Source of the DNA: Paraburkholderia sp. PGU19
Lineage (GTDB): Bacteria; Pseudomonadota; Gammaproteobacteria; Burkholderiales; Burkholderiaceae
Assembly: GCF_013426915.1 (NCBI RefSeq)
Contig: NZ_AP023181.1
Coordinates: 1,922,001-1,986,000, forward strand
Direction: 5' to 3'
Length of the DNA stretch: 64,000 bases
Part shown: positions 35,878 through 46,400 of the stretch, piece by piece
How the letters are laid out: the number at the start of each line of letters is the position of its first letter
Numbering within the stretch: the stretch's first letter is position 1
Position numbers and translations under genes: made by a program
The notes under the pieces: model-generated
Database searches by the model: none
Seen by the model: only the letters and a program-made list of their open reading frames with translations
Told to the model about the DNA's origin: nothing

Positions 35878-36819
35878 CTATCGGCCCACCTGCATGAATG
35901 CGAGCAATGCCGCGCCGACTTCGTCGTCGGCGGTGTTGAACGAGTCGACCACGGACATGTGATTGTGTCCCGCGAAGCGTGTCCACGTCGGACAGCGCCT
36001 GGCATCGCACAGCGCGCCCCTCAGTTGCGTCGCGTAACCCTCGATTTCGGGCGGATCGAACTCGGCCACTGTCACCATGACCGGCAGTGGCGCGATCAGG
36101 ATGCCGGGCAGCGATGAGCGCTCCGCATACACGCTCGCGTCTTCCCCGAAGTAGGCGTCGCGTGTCGGTCCTTTGGCGCGTGTCGGATCGATGATGCCGG
36201 GCGATATCAGGGCGACGCCCGCAAGCCCGACACCTTGGGGTCCGTGAAAGCGCGGCTGCGCGACATAGCCGGCTACGTGCGACGCCCCGGACGAATGGCC
36301 GACCAGAAATATCCGCGCGGGAGCGCCGCCTTGCGCAGCGATGTTCTGTTGCACCCAACGCGTCGCGAGCCCCAGATCTTCCGCGCCGGATGGCCAGCCG
36401 TTTTGAGGAGCCAGCCGATAGTTCACGTTTATTCCGATCATCCCGTGATTCGCGGCCCAAAGCATGACGTTGTCATAGAACGGGCTGTCGGGCGCATGCT
36501 TGTCGCCGCGGACATAGCCTCCGCCGTGCACGAAGATCAGGACGGCGCGCGGCGACGCCTGAGTGGCTGCGGGCACGAACACGTCGAGACGTTGCTTGTC
36601 GTCCGGACCGTAGCTCACGTCTCGCGTGACGCGTACACCCTCATAGGACTGGGCTTTCAACTGAGGCGCGTATAGCGCACCCGTCGCTACAGGGTCGATC
36701 ACGCGTCCGATGTTTGCCAGTTTGGGTGCGATATCCGGGGGTGGCTCCGCGTGCGCGACCGGGCCGATTGCGACGCAGCCAGACACGACTACAACCCAGG
36801 CAAATCCGCAGTGCTTCAT
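35878..36819 (-). CDS. Exported alpha/beta-hydrolase esterase (BD-FAE/HSL-like)
   Basis: 313 residues from ATG 36819, with GGGGAG 6 nt upstream (another ATG at 36825 overlaps that site). Signal peptide FAWVVVVSGCVAIGPVAHA. Catalytic features: oxyanion motif FVHGGGYVRGDK, nucleophile GHSSGASHVAGY, Asp in VTVAEFDPP and His in FAGHNHMSVVDSF. This fits periplasmic esterases of the BD-FAE/HSL group that act on small or acylated substrates. It is divergent from the multicopper-oxidase operon, with a 386-bp gap. Confidence 0.88.
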   Translation of the reverse strand: MKHCGFAWVVVVSGCVAIGPVAHAEPPPDIAPKLANIGRVIDPVATGALYAPQLKAQSYEGVRVTRDVSYGPDDKQRLDVFVPAATQASPRAVLIFVHGGGYVRGDKHAPDSPFYDNVMLWAANHGMIGINVNYRLAPQNGWPSGAEDLGLATRWVQQNIAAQGGAPARIFLVGHSSGASHVAGYVAQPRFHGPQGVGLAGVALISPGIIDPTRAKGPTRDAYFGEDASVYAERSSLPGILIAPLPVMVTVAEFDPPEIEGYATQLRGALCDARRCPTWTRFAGHNHMSVVDSFNTADDEVGAALLAFMQVGR

Positions 36820-37050
36820 ATCCATCTCCCCGGAATGACCACAACGCTTCGATCGATTTGCCCGTTCAGAGGTTAGTCCATCGCGGCGCAAATCGCTATT
36901 GAGATACGTGACGGTGGGCTCGTTTTCGCAAACCAGTCAACCTGCACCGCCGCAATCCAGACTTGCGGTCGCCGCCCGACTGAAGGTGGCGCGTTCGCAC
37001 GCGGCAGGCGCCCCGCGCGTTTCCGCGACTTCGCGTCCCTGTTGGGTCAA

Positions 37051-37069
37051 CCCTACCGCAAGTGTAGGG
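37051..37069. promoter_or_regulatory. Inverted repeat upstream of the oxidase operon
   Basis: CCCTAC (37051-37056), 7-bp spacer, GTAGGG (37064-37069), 137 bp before the first oxidase gene. CCCTAC also occurs upstream of the SCO gene (55831) and of the secretion operon (57738). It is a candidate binding site for a NarL-type regulator of this locus. The rest of 36820-37205 has no recognised gene. Confidence 0.45.
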
Positions 37070-37205
37070 AGGTGCCCCATCCCGCCGCCCGGTCCTCGTC
37101 TGCAAAATTCAAATACGGGACATTGCGACGATGAACCCTCACTCGTCATCGCAGTGTCCGACGGCAGCGCGTCCCCGCGCTGACTGACTCCTCAGCGGAG
37201 GTCCT

Positions 37206-38765
37206 ATGTTCAGTACCCTCGCATACCGCAGCGGCGTGGCGGCGCTGTTGCTGTCGTTGTTCGCGTTGCCGTCGTTCGCCCAATCGTTCCGGGTGCAATG
37301 TCCACCCACTACCACACAGCATCCGTCAGCCCTGCCGGCAGGCGCGGGCGAGCCTGCCTATACGGGCCCGTCCTTCACGGGGCCGAACTCGCAGGCGACG
37401 GGCGTCGTGAACGGCGCGATCAAATGCCAGCAGATTTCGGGTGGTGACGGCTATGCCACCATGGGCGACGGCACGCAGACCTATCTGTTCGCATTCGGCC
37501 CGCTGTCAGGCCTGGCAGATATCAAGAAGGGCCTGCCGGGCACGCAGTTCGCGTCGGTGTTCAATGTCGTCGGCACGGCCGCCGATCCGAACTACAACGG
37601 CGCAATCGGCCTCGTGCCCGATCCGGACTCGTCGCCACCCGGCCAGCTGACGGGGCATGTCGATCCGCGTCAGATCATGGACGTGGGCGTGATGAACGGC
37701 AACATGCCCGCGCCGACGATGGCCATCGACGAAGACGACGAGTTCTTCCTCACGTTGACCAACGTCGGGATGATCATGCGGCCCGACCTGTTCGAGCAGC
37801 ACACGGTGCACTTCCACGGCTATCCGAATGCGTCCGCGTTCTATGACGGTGTGCCGGATGCGTCGGTGGCGATCAATATCGGCGCGAGCTTCACGTACTA
37901 CTACCTCGCGCCCGATGCGGGCACGTACTTCTGGCACTGTCACATCACGCCGCCCGAGCATCTACAGATGGGCATGGTCGGCCAGATTTTCGTGCGTCCG
38001 CGCCAGAACCGCGTGACGAACGGGACGCTCTACCACGCGCTGATCCAGCAGCAGAGCGATCCGCGCACGGCATGCGGCAACGACGTTCTCTGCTCGACGC
38101 CCGTGCCGCCGCAAAACAGCGTGCTGCACGTCAAGAACAAGAGCAACACGCCGACGCTGTATGCCTACAACGACGGCGACGGTTCGACGGCTTATGACGT
38201 CGAGTATCCCGTGCAGATTCACGGCTTCGATCCGAATTTCCACTTCGTGGGCATGACGTTCAATCCGGAGCCGTTCACCGACATGAAGGACAAGTACTTC
38301 ATGCTTAACGGCCGCAGCTATCCGGACACCGTGTCGCAAGGCCCGATGCAGACACCCGTTGCCGACGGCTCGCAGCACTTCTCGCAGCCGCTGCCCGCGC
38401 TCATCAATATCCCGGCGGGCGGCAAGGCGCTCCTGCGCATCTCGGATCTCGACGTCAGCGAGTTTCAGACTCTCGCGTCGCTTGGCATTCCGATGCATGT
38501 GATCGGCGTCAACGCGCGGCTCTTGCGCGATCTTGCCGGCAACGACATGACCTATCTGACCAACTCGATCACGCTCGGCGGCGGCGAGTCGATCGACGTG
38601 ATTCTCGATGCGAGCGACACGACCCGTTACTCGGCCGGCCAGATTTTCTATTTGTACACGCCGAACCTCGACCACCTGTCGAACGATGCCGAGAACTTTG
38701 GCGGATTGATGACGGAGGTCCACATCTGCCATTCGGTGGACCCGACCACGAAGTCCTGCACCTAG
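37206..38765 (+). CDS. Exported multicopper-oxidase-like protein 1
   Basis: 519 residues. Signal peptide LALLLSLFALPSFA-like (cleavage before QSFR). The first half contains a cupredoxin domain with HTVHFHG (H199, H202, H204) and YFWHCHITPPEHLQM (H244, C245, H246, H252, M255), so both a trinuclear-type HxH and a complete type 1 copper set are present. The second half (about 290-519) is cupredoxin-like (VQIHGFDPNFHFVGM) but lacks the usual C-terminal HCH cluster. Location periplasmic or extracellular. First gene of a long operon; protein 2 follows 10 bp later. Whether it is a complete oxidase alone is doubtful. Confidence 0.82.
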   Translation: MFSTLAYRSGVAALLLSLFALPSFAQSFRVQCPPTTTQHPSALPAGAGEPAYTGPSFTGPNSQATGVVNGAIKCQQISGGDGYATMGDGTQTYLFAFGPLSGLADIKKGLPGTQFASVFNVVGTAADPNYNGAIGLVPDPDSSPPGQLTGHVDPRQIMDVGVMNGNMPAPTMAIDEDDEFFLTLTNVGMIMRPDLFEQHTVHFHGYPNASAFYDGVPDASVAINIGASFTYYYLAPDAGTYFWHCHITPPEHLQMGMVGQIFVRPRQNRVTNGTLYHALIQQQSDPRTACGNDVLCSTPVPPQNSVLHVKNKSNTPTLYAYNDGDGSTAYDVEYPVQIHGFDPNFHFVGMTFNPEPFTDMKDKYFMLNGRSYPDTVSQGPMQTPVADGSQHFSQPLPALINIPAGGKALLRISDLDVSEFQTLASLGIPMHVIGVNARLLRDLAGNDMTYLTNSITLGGGESIDVILDASDTTRYSAGQIFYLYTPNLDHLSNDAENFGGLMTEVHICHSVDPTTKSCT

Positions 38766-38775
38766 GAGATGAGCC

Positions 38776-40434
38776 GTGGGCAACATCATCGACAACTTCC
38801 GACGCACACGCTATGCGCGGCGTGGCTCGGCGCCACGTTTTACGCTGATCCACGCGCTGCTTTGCGCAGCCGTCGTTGCGCTGCTCTATTGCATCAACGC
38901 GCACGCAGCCGCGCCGGGCATCACGGGCACGAATTTCGATCTGTCGGCCGAAGCCAACCGCATCAGCCAGCCTGATGGAGCGAGCGTCTACGCGTGGGGC
39001 TACGGCTGCCGCACCGCGCCGTCGGGCTTTTCTCCCGCCAGCATGCCGGGCGCGAACTGCCCGAGCATGCAGGTGCCGGGGCCGACGCTGATCGTCAAAC
39101 AAGGCGACAAGGTCACCGTCACGTTGACGAACAACCTGCCCGAAGCGGCGGGTAATACGTCGATCCTGTTTCCGGGCTTCCAGGTCTGCGCCGCCGTGCT
39201 GAATCCGGACGGCACGTGTCCGACGACGCTCACGGGCGTGCCGGGGCTGCTCACGCGCGAGGCGACACACGGCAACAGCGTGACCTACAGCTTCATCGCA
39301 TCGACGCCGGGCACGCATAGCTATTACAGCGGCACGCAGGGCGACCTGCAGGTCGAGATGGGTCTCGCGGGCGCGATCATCGTGCTGCCCACCTCGACGC
39401 CAACCACGGCGGGCGGCGCGCTCGCCGTCCCCGCCGGCTGTCGCGCGGTTCAGTCGACGCTGCCCGACGGCCAGCCCGACTTTCGCAACGCGGCTGCCGC
39501 ATACGACCATCCGCTGGCCTGCTACGACCGCGAGTACCTGTTCCAGTTCTCGGAGATGGACCCGCGCATCCATACGCAGGCCGAGCAGGAAGCGAGCAAG
39601 CCGTGCTCGCAGGCCACGGGTTGCATGAGCGTCGAAACCGAGCCGTACCACCCCGCGTACTTCATGATCAATGGCCGCTCGATGCCCGACGACATGGACC
39701 CGAACTACGCGCAGCAGTATCCGCATCAGCCATACAACGGCAATCCGCACATGCATCCCGGCGAACTCGTGTTGCTGCGCGTAATCGGCTCGGGCCGCTG
39801 GCAGCATCCGTTCCACGAGCACGGCAATCACGTGCGCGTGCTCGCGCGCGACGGCAATCTGCTGTTGAGCAAGACGGACGCGACGAAGCTCGCCGGGCCG
39901 CTGCTCTTTACGACGACCACGACGCCAGGCCTCGCAATGGACGGCATCTTCTACTGGACGGGCAGGGGTCTCAACTGGGACGTCTATGGACACACGGCGG
40001 GCGACGGCAGCGTCTGCGTTCCCGATGCAAACGGCTACTACACCGTCAACAGCAATCCACCCGCGCCCGCGAACGCGCCGAACTACTACGAGTGGTGCGC
40101 CGATCACAACAAGCCGCTCGAAGCGCATCCGTTCGGCAATGTCGGCAGCGGCGGCCCCGTGACCTTGCCCGATGCGCGTCTGTTCACGAACGGCCCCTGG
40201 TACGGTGGCAGCCCCTATCTCGGCCCCGACGCGACGATTCGCGCGACCTCGTTCACAGGCACGACGCCGCCGAGCGGCACGATCGCGAATCCGCCGACAT
40301 CCGAAGCCGGGTTCGCCTACATGTGGCATTCGCACAATGAGCGCGAGATTACGACGAACAACATCTTCCCAGGCGGAATGATGATGATGATGCTCGTCGA
40401 TCCGCAGGCGTTCACGATTAACGAAGGCAATTAA
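38776..40434 (+). CDS. Exported multicopper-oxidase-like protein 2, Ser at the type 1 Cys
   Basis: 552 residues from GTG 38776 (AGGAG 8 nt upstream). The signal segment FTLIHALLCAAVVALLYCIN ends near AHA-AAP. Domain 1 (about 50-205) has the oxidase fold (GPTLIVKQGDKVTVTLTNNL; GTHSYYSGTQGDLQVEMG) but lacks HWHG and WYHSH ligands. Domain 3 has HPFHEHGNH (H344, H347, H349, H352) and MWHSHNERE (H518, S519, H520), so the canonical HCH has Ser instead of Cys and no type 1 copper is expected. It therefore carries mainly trinuclear-type ligands. It may pair with protein 1, which has what it lacks. Confidence 0.82.
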   Translation: MGNIIDNFRRTRYARRGSAPRFTLIHALLCAAVVALLYCINAHAAAPGITGTNFDLSAEANRISQPDGASVYAWGYGCRTAPSGFSPASMPGANCPSMQVPGPTLIVKQGDKVTVTLTNNLPEAAGNTSILFPGFQVCAAVLNPDGTCPTTLTGVPGLLTREATHGNSVTYSFIASTPGTHSYYSGTQGDLQVEMGLAGAIIVLPTSTPTTAGGALAVPAGCRAVQSTLPDGQPDFRNAAAAYDHPLACYDREYLFQFSEMDPRIHTQAEQEASKPCSQATGCMSVETEPYHPAYFMINGRSMPDDMDPNYAQQYPHQPYNGNPHMHPGELVLLRVIGSGRWQHPFHEHGNHVRVLARDGNLLLSKTDATKLAGPLLFTTTTTPGLAMDGIFYWTGRGLNWDVYGHTAGDGSVCVPDANGYYTVNSNPPAPANAPNYYEWCADHNKPLEAHPFGNVGSGGPVTLPDARLFTNGPWYGGSPYLGPDATIRATSFTGTTPPSGTIANPPTSEAGFAYMWHSHNEREITTNNIFPGGMMMMMLVDPQAFTINEGN

Positions 40435-40453
40435 CGAGACGGGGAGAATCGCG

Positions 40454-43400
40454 ATGAGATCCTGCGATTTCAAAAGGACGCTTGCCGGCCTCGTGAAGGC
40501 GGGTGTCGCGGCGTCGGTGCTGATGACGGCGAGCGCGATGGTTTGCGCGCAGAGCGTGACGCTGACGGCCAAGGCCCAGACGATTGCACTTCCCGATGGA
40601 CAGGTCGTGCCGATGTGGGGCTACAACTGCTCGGCGGCGGCCGTCGCGCCCGCCACCTGCGCGGCGTCCAATTCCGGCGCGGGCGCGAACTGGTCGCCCG
40701 TCGTGATCACGACGCCGCCCGGCTCGCTGACGATCACTCTCACGAACAGCCTGCCGGCGCAGTTGCCGACGTCCCTCGTGATCGTCGGGCAGCTCGGTGG
40801 CGGACTCGGCAACACGGCGACCACGTCGCCAAGTCCCGTTCACGCGACCCAGACGGCAACGACCTGGCCGATCGCCGGCACGGGCAGCGGCGCGAGCTTC
40901 ACGCCGCCGACCCAAGGCCCGCGCGTGCAGTCGTTCTCTAGCGAAGTGAAAGCGGGCAGTTCGAGCAAGCTGACCTGGAACAATCTGCGCCCCGGCACCT
41001 ATCTGATCGAATCGGGCACGCACCCGTCGATCCAGGGGCCGATGGGTCTGTACGGCGTGCTCGTCGTCACGACGCCTCCCACGGCCGGTTCGACGCAAGG
41101 GCAGGCTTATCCGGGCATCCGATACGATGCGGATCTGCCGCTGGTGCTCAGCGAAATCGACCCTGTGCAGAACCAGGCCGTCACTACGGCCGTTGCCACA
41201 CCGGGCTTCAGCGAAGCGCGCGTGTGGTCGGGTCTCTCGGGCGGTTGCGGCGATCCCGCATCGGCGACCTACGGAACCTGCTATCCACCCGCGGTGAACT
41301 ACGACCCGCGCTATTACCTGATCAACGGTGTCGCGTTCGACCGGTCGAATGCCAATGGCTCCGCGTTCCCCGTTACGGCCCCCGCTGCGACGGCCAATTC
41401 GACGGGCCAGATTCTGCTGCGCTTCGTGAACGCCGGTTTGCGCATGCATGTGCCATCCGTTGTCGGCGCGCAAACGGGCCTGCCGCCCGTGTCCGGCTTC
41501 TCGCTGATTGCTGAAGACGGCAACGTGCTGCCCGGCAATCCGCGCGTGCAGAGCGCCGTATTTCTGGCCGCCGGCAAAACCTACGACGTGCTGATGAACT
41601 CGGTCGCTGCGGGCGCGCTCGCGTTGCCCGTGTTCGACCGTCAGTTGAGCCTGTCGACCAACAACCAGCGCGACGGCGGCATGCAGGGCTACATCAGCGT
41701 GAACGGCGGCGCGTTGCCGACCTCCGCGGCGGGCAATACGAACGCGAAGGCTAACCCGGATTCGTATTTCCTCGTCGCGGGTAATACGCTGACGGTCTCG
41801 GACCCTGGCAAGGGGCTGATCGCCAACGACGTGGGTGTCTACGGTGTGCAGGTCAAGACACAGCCGACAGGCGGCACGCTCACGCTGAACCCCAACGGCG
41901 CCTTCACGTATGTACCGAATGCGGGCACCACGTCGGACAGCTTCACCTATCAGGCGAACGGTAACGCCGCGCTGACCGCGACGGTCACGCTTGCCGCATG
42001 CTCGGCGGGCTCGAACTGCCTGTCGGGGGCACCCGTCGCGTCGGATGACGCGTTCAGCAGCAACATCGCGTCGCAGTTGCACATCGGCGCGCCGGGCGTG
42101 CTCGGCAACGACCGCGATCCGGCGGGGCTGCCGCTGACGGCTTCGATCGTCGGCAGTGCGTCGGGCGGCACGGTGACGCTCAATGCGGACGGCTCGTTCA
42201 ACGCTGTGCCGAGCGCGGCACCCGTCGGCAACGCGACGTCGACGGTCACGTTCAAGTACAAGGCCGTCAACTCGCAGAACACGGCTAGCGGGGCCGCGAC
42301 AGTCACGGTGACCTTCAAGGGCGGCAGCGGTCTCGCCGTCGCGGTGAAGGATGCGAAGACGGGGACGGCAATCAACGACTACCGCTGGATCATCGAAGAA
42401 GACCGTACCTTCCAGATCGATCCCGCTTGCCAGGTGAACTCGTCGACGCGGCCCGCGACGTGTCCGCCGCTGCCCGTGCCAAGCCTCGGCACGAGCTTCC
42501 ACACGAGCTACATGCCCGTCGTCGCGGCGGGATGCGTCGGCACGGTATCGTGCGAATCCGGGCAGACTGTGTTCGATCCGGGCACGAATACGCACGTCCC
42601 CGCCGTGTGCGACGTCGGCAACGGCGTGTGCCGCACGGATTCGGCCCAGCAGACTGCTGTCGATCCATCGCAGGTCGCACTCGATCCGACGAAGCACTAC
42701 TACCTGTCGATTCTTCCCGGCGACGCCGGCAACACCTTCACGAATGGCGCGGGCGCGCCGCAGCCGGTCGATCCGAACAACCCCAACGGTGCGCAACGGC
42801 AGTTCGACATTGCGAAGGATTGTCCGTCGGGTCCGGGCGGCGCGGACTTCGCGCCCGGCACGGGCACCTGCGGCCACGCAATGGGCGGCGCGCCGGTCGC
42901 GCCCACGCAACATGCCGTCAACGTGCTGCTTCAGCAGACTCCGTTGCAGACGGCGAAAATCTCGGTGTTCGTGTTCGAAGACGATGCGCCCGTCAACGGC
43001 GAAGTCGATGTGAGCGGCGGCACGGATGCGTTCGGCACGGCGCGCGAGCCGGGCCTCGGCGGCTTCGAAATCAAGCTGTTCGACGACGCGGGCGGCACGG
43101 GCGACGCGACCGGCCAGATGACGTACGACATGTTCAACATGCCGCTGTCGAATTCGCTGCAAGGCACGATCGATCCGAGCACCGGCCTCGACGCATGCCC
43201 GATCACGAAGGCCGCGAACGACGGCCTGGTCGGCATGATTCCGACCTGTCCGAAGTTCGAATCGGATGGCAAGACAATGTCGCCGCTGGTGGGCCAGGCA
43301 ATCATTGCGAACCTGATGCCGGGCCGCTACGGTGTCGTTGCGACGCCGGCTGCGGACCGCATCGCGAAGGGCGAAGAATGGCTGCAGACCAATACGCTGG

Positions 43401-46400
43401 ACGGCCAGAAAGCGCACGATGCGTTCATCAAGGTGGGTGGCCCCGCCTACTTCCAGGAGTTCGGACCGGCCGGCTTCCACGTGACGATCGGCTTCGCGAA
43501 TCCGAAGATCATCAACGCGCGGCTGCCGGGTGTGTGCAAGGGCGTGCCGTGCAACAACGGCGTCACGGGCAAGATCACGAACCTGCACTACAGCCGTCCG
43601 CCTAACGAGAACCTCTACAGCAGCGGCTCGCGCGATTCGCTGAGCTTCACGCAATGCTATGTGAGCGTCGGCGATCCCGACCTCGAAGATATCGCATTCA
43701 CGAAGTGCAACGCGGACGGCACGTTCAGCATCACCGGCCTGCCGGATGGTCTGTTCCGCATCACGGTGTTCGACCAGTGGAACGACCAGATCGTCGACGG
43801 TCTCGCGACGGCGGTGCAGCTCAAAGGCGGACAGACGCAGAACGTCGGCGACCTGGCCGTGCTGCAATGGCATACGAATCTCTACACGCGCAGCTTCATC
43901 GATACGAACGGCGATGGCGTGTCGCAGGACAGCGAGCCGGGTCTCGCGCTCGTGCCGACCAATATCCGCTTCCGCGACGGCAGCTATTCGAACTTCAACA
44001 ACACGGACCTGAACGGTTACGCGTCGTTCAACGAGGTGTTCCCGCTCTTCAACTGGTACATCGCGGAGGCCGACACGACGCGCTACAAGCAGACGGGCGT
44101 GCATGTCGTCTACGACGCGGGCGGCCCGCCTGACGGCACGCCTGGCGGCGGTGGCTCGTCGATCGCGGCGAACTACGCGAACACGCTGGAATCGTCGACG
44201 GCGCATCTGCCGAACGCGTTGCGCGTGCCGGGCGCGATCTACTGCAACGACGCGGACTGCAATGACCGCACGGGCACCAATCCGTCGACGGGCCGCATCG
44301 ACCCGCCGTGGGTCACGACGATGGGCTGGCAAGGCTTCTCAGGCCAGAACTCGTTCATCGAATTCGGCAAGGCGCCGTATGGGGCGAACGAGAACGGCGG
44401 CATTCATGGCGAAGTGATCTATGCATCGACACGCCCGTTCGACGATCCGGCTCTGCTGATCCATACGAGCTGGACGCCTGACGTGCCGAACGTGACGGTC
44501 AACCTGTACGCCGAAGGCACGGCTGCCGACGGCACGCAGAGCCTCACGCTCGTCGATACGACGAAGACCAGCAGCTGGGACGACTGGGCGCAGGGTTTCC
44601 GTTCGGATGGCGTGCCGAACATGAACTGCCCGGGCCAGGAAACCACTGATCCGTTCTTCTATACGCTGAAGGACAGCTCGCAATGGCTCGACCCGCAAAA
44701 GCGGACGCTGCCCATGCACTCGCAGTTCAAGTGCTATGACGGCATGCACGCGTTCAACCAGTTGCAGCCCGCGCCATACGACGGGATGTACCAGTTCCCG
44801 AGCGTGACGGACCGCGATCCGCAGAAGGGCACGCCGAAGGGTTCGAACTGCACGATCTGCAGCAAGCTCGCCGACGGCTCGTACATGCTGCCTGCGGGCA
44901 AGTATGTGGTCGAAGTCATCGTGCCGCCGGGCTATGAACTCGTGAAGGAAGAAGACAAGAACATCCTGATCGGCGACAACTACATCGCGCCTGTCACGCA
45001 GCAGTTCGGCGGACTGGGCAACATCTTCATCCTGCCCGACCAGGCAGCCGTGAACGCGACGTACAACCGCAACAACGCGCAGAACCCCACCACGGAGCTC
45101 GGCTCGTCGCCGCGTCACGAAGGCGACACGGGCAGCGTCGAGACGTTCTGGCCGTGCGTCGGCGCGCTGCGTGTGGTGCCGGACTACATCAGCCTGTTCC
45201 CGGGCTCGCAGGAAGTCGCGCCGTTCGCGGGCGCCTCGCGGCACCTGTGCGACCGCAAGGAAGTCGTGCTGACCAACCAGATGTCGGTGCTCGCGAAGTT
45301 CTGGGTGTTTAGCTCGACGCACGTGGCCGCGCACTTCACCGGCTTCATGCTCGATGACTTTTCTTCGGAGTTCGATCCGTACTCGCCGCAGTTCGGCGAA
45401 AAGTTCGCGGTCCCGAACGTGCCAGTTTCGATGAAGGATTTCGCCGGCAACGAAGTGAGCCGCATCTATTCGGACCAGTGGGGCATCTTCAACGGGTTGA
45501 ATTACTCGACGTGGGAAGTGAACCCGCCGAACCCGACGGGCTACGCGCCGACGATGATGGTCGCCTGCATGAACGATCCCGACATGCCCGACCCGGCGCA
45601 TCCGGGGCAGACGATCCGCGACCCGCTGTTCAACCCCGCGTACAGCCAGTTCTGCTACGAGATTCCGTTCATGCCCGGGCAGACGCAGTACATGGATACG
45701 CCTGTCGTGCCCGTGTCCGCGTTCGCAGACGGCTACAACCCACCCGATTGCGCGTATCCGGACGCGACGCCCGCGATCTCGTCGGTGACGGGCGACACGA
45801 GCAACGGCGGCGCGGGTCCGTGGGTGAGCCAGGCCGGCCATACGCTGACCATCAAGGCGCTCGGCGACCAGCAGGTGCCGAATCATGCCTACGGCGGCCC
45901 CGCTGCGACCACGTCGCCGTATAACCAGAAGTTCGTCACGCGGCACTATGGCTTCGGCGCTTCGCAGGGCACCGGGACGGTGACGGTCGGTGGTGTGAAT
46001 GCGCACGTGAACGCGTGGTCGGATACGCAGATCAACATCACGGTGCCGACGCTGTCCGCGAACCAGTCGAGCTGCACGATCCAGCAGCGCGGCGTCAATA
46101 CGCAGACGCGCTGCGGCGAACTGGTCATCACGTCGGGCAACGGCAAGAAATCGATCGATACCGTGACGGTCACGATCGGCGGCAAGGCACCTGCCTATGT
46201 CGGCGGCGAGAATGGGACGAACAACGCGATCCAGACGGCCATCGACAAGGCGACCCCTGGCGACCTCATCATCGTCGGGCCGGGCAACTACAGCGAAATG
46301 CTGCTGATGTGGAAGCCCGTTCGTCTGCAAGGCGTGGGCGCGCCCGCCGTGGTGGTGAATGCGAATACGCATCCGTCGGGCAAGCTCGACCCGTGGCGCA

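Noticed and set aside
37506..37961. Minus-strand frame opposite oxidase protein 1
   Set aside because: His/Arg-rich antisense of a clear copper-protein gene.
38569..40572. Long minus-strand frame opposite oxidase protein 2
   Set aside because: Arg/Val-rich translation without motifs; plus strand carries clear cupredoxin motifs.
40418..44332. Minus-strand open frame of about 1300 codons opposite the giant gene
   Set aside because: Arg/Ala-rich translation with no domain, no start signal; it arises from the GC-rich codon bias of the real plus-strand gene.
44339..46372. Second long minus-strand frame opposite the giant gene
   Set aside because: His/Arg-rich, no motif and no ribosome site; complementary-strand artefact.
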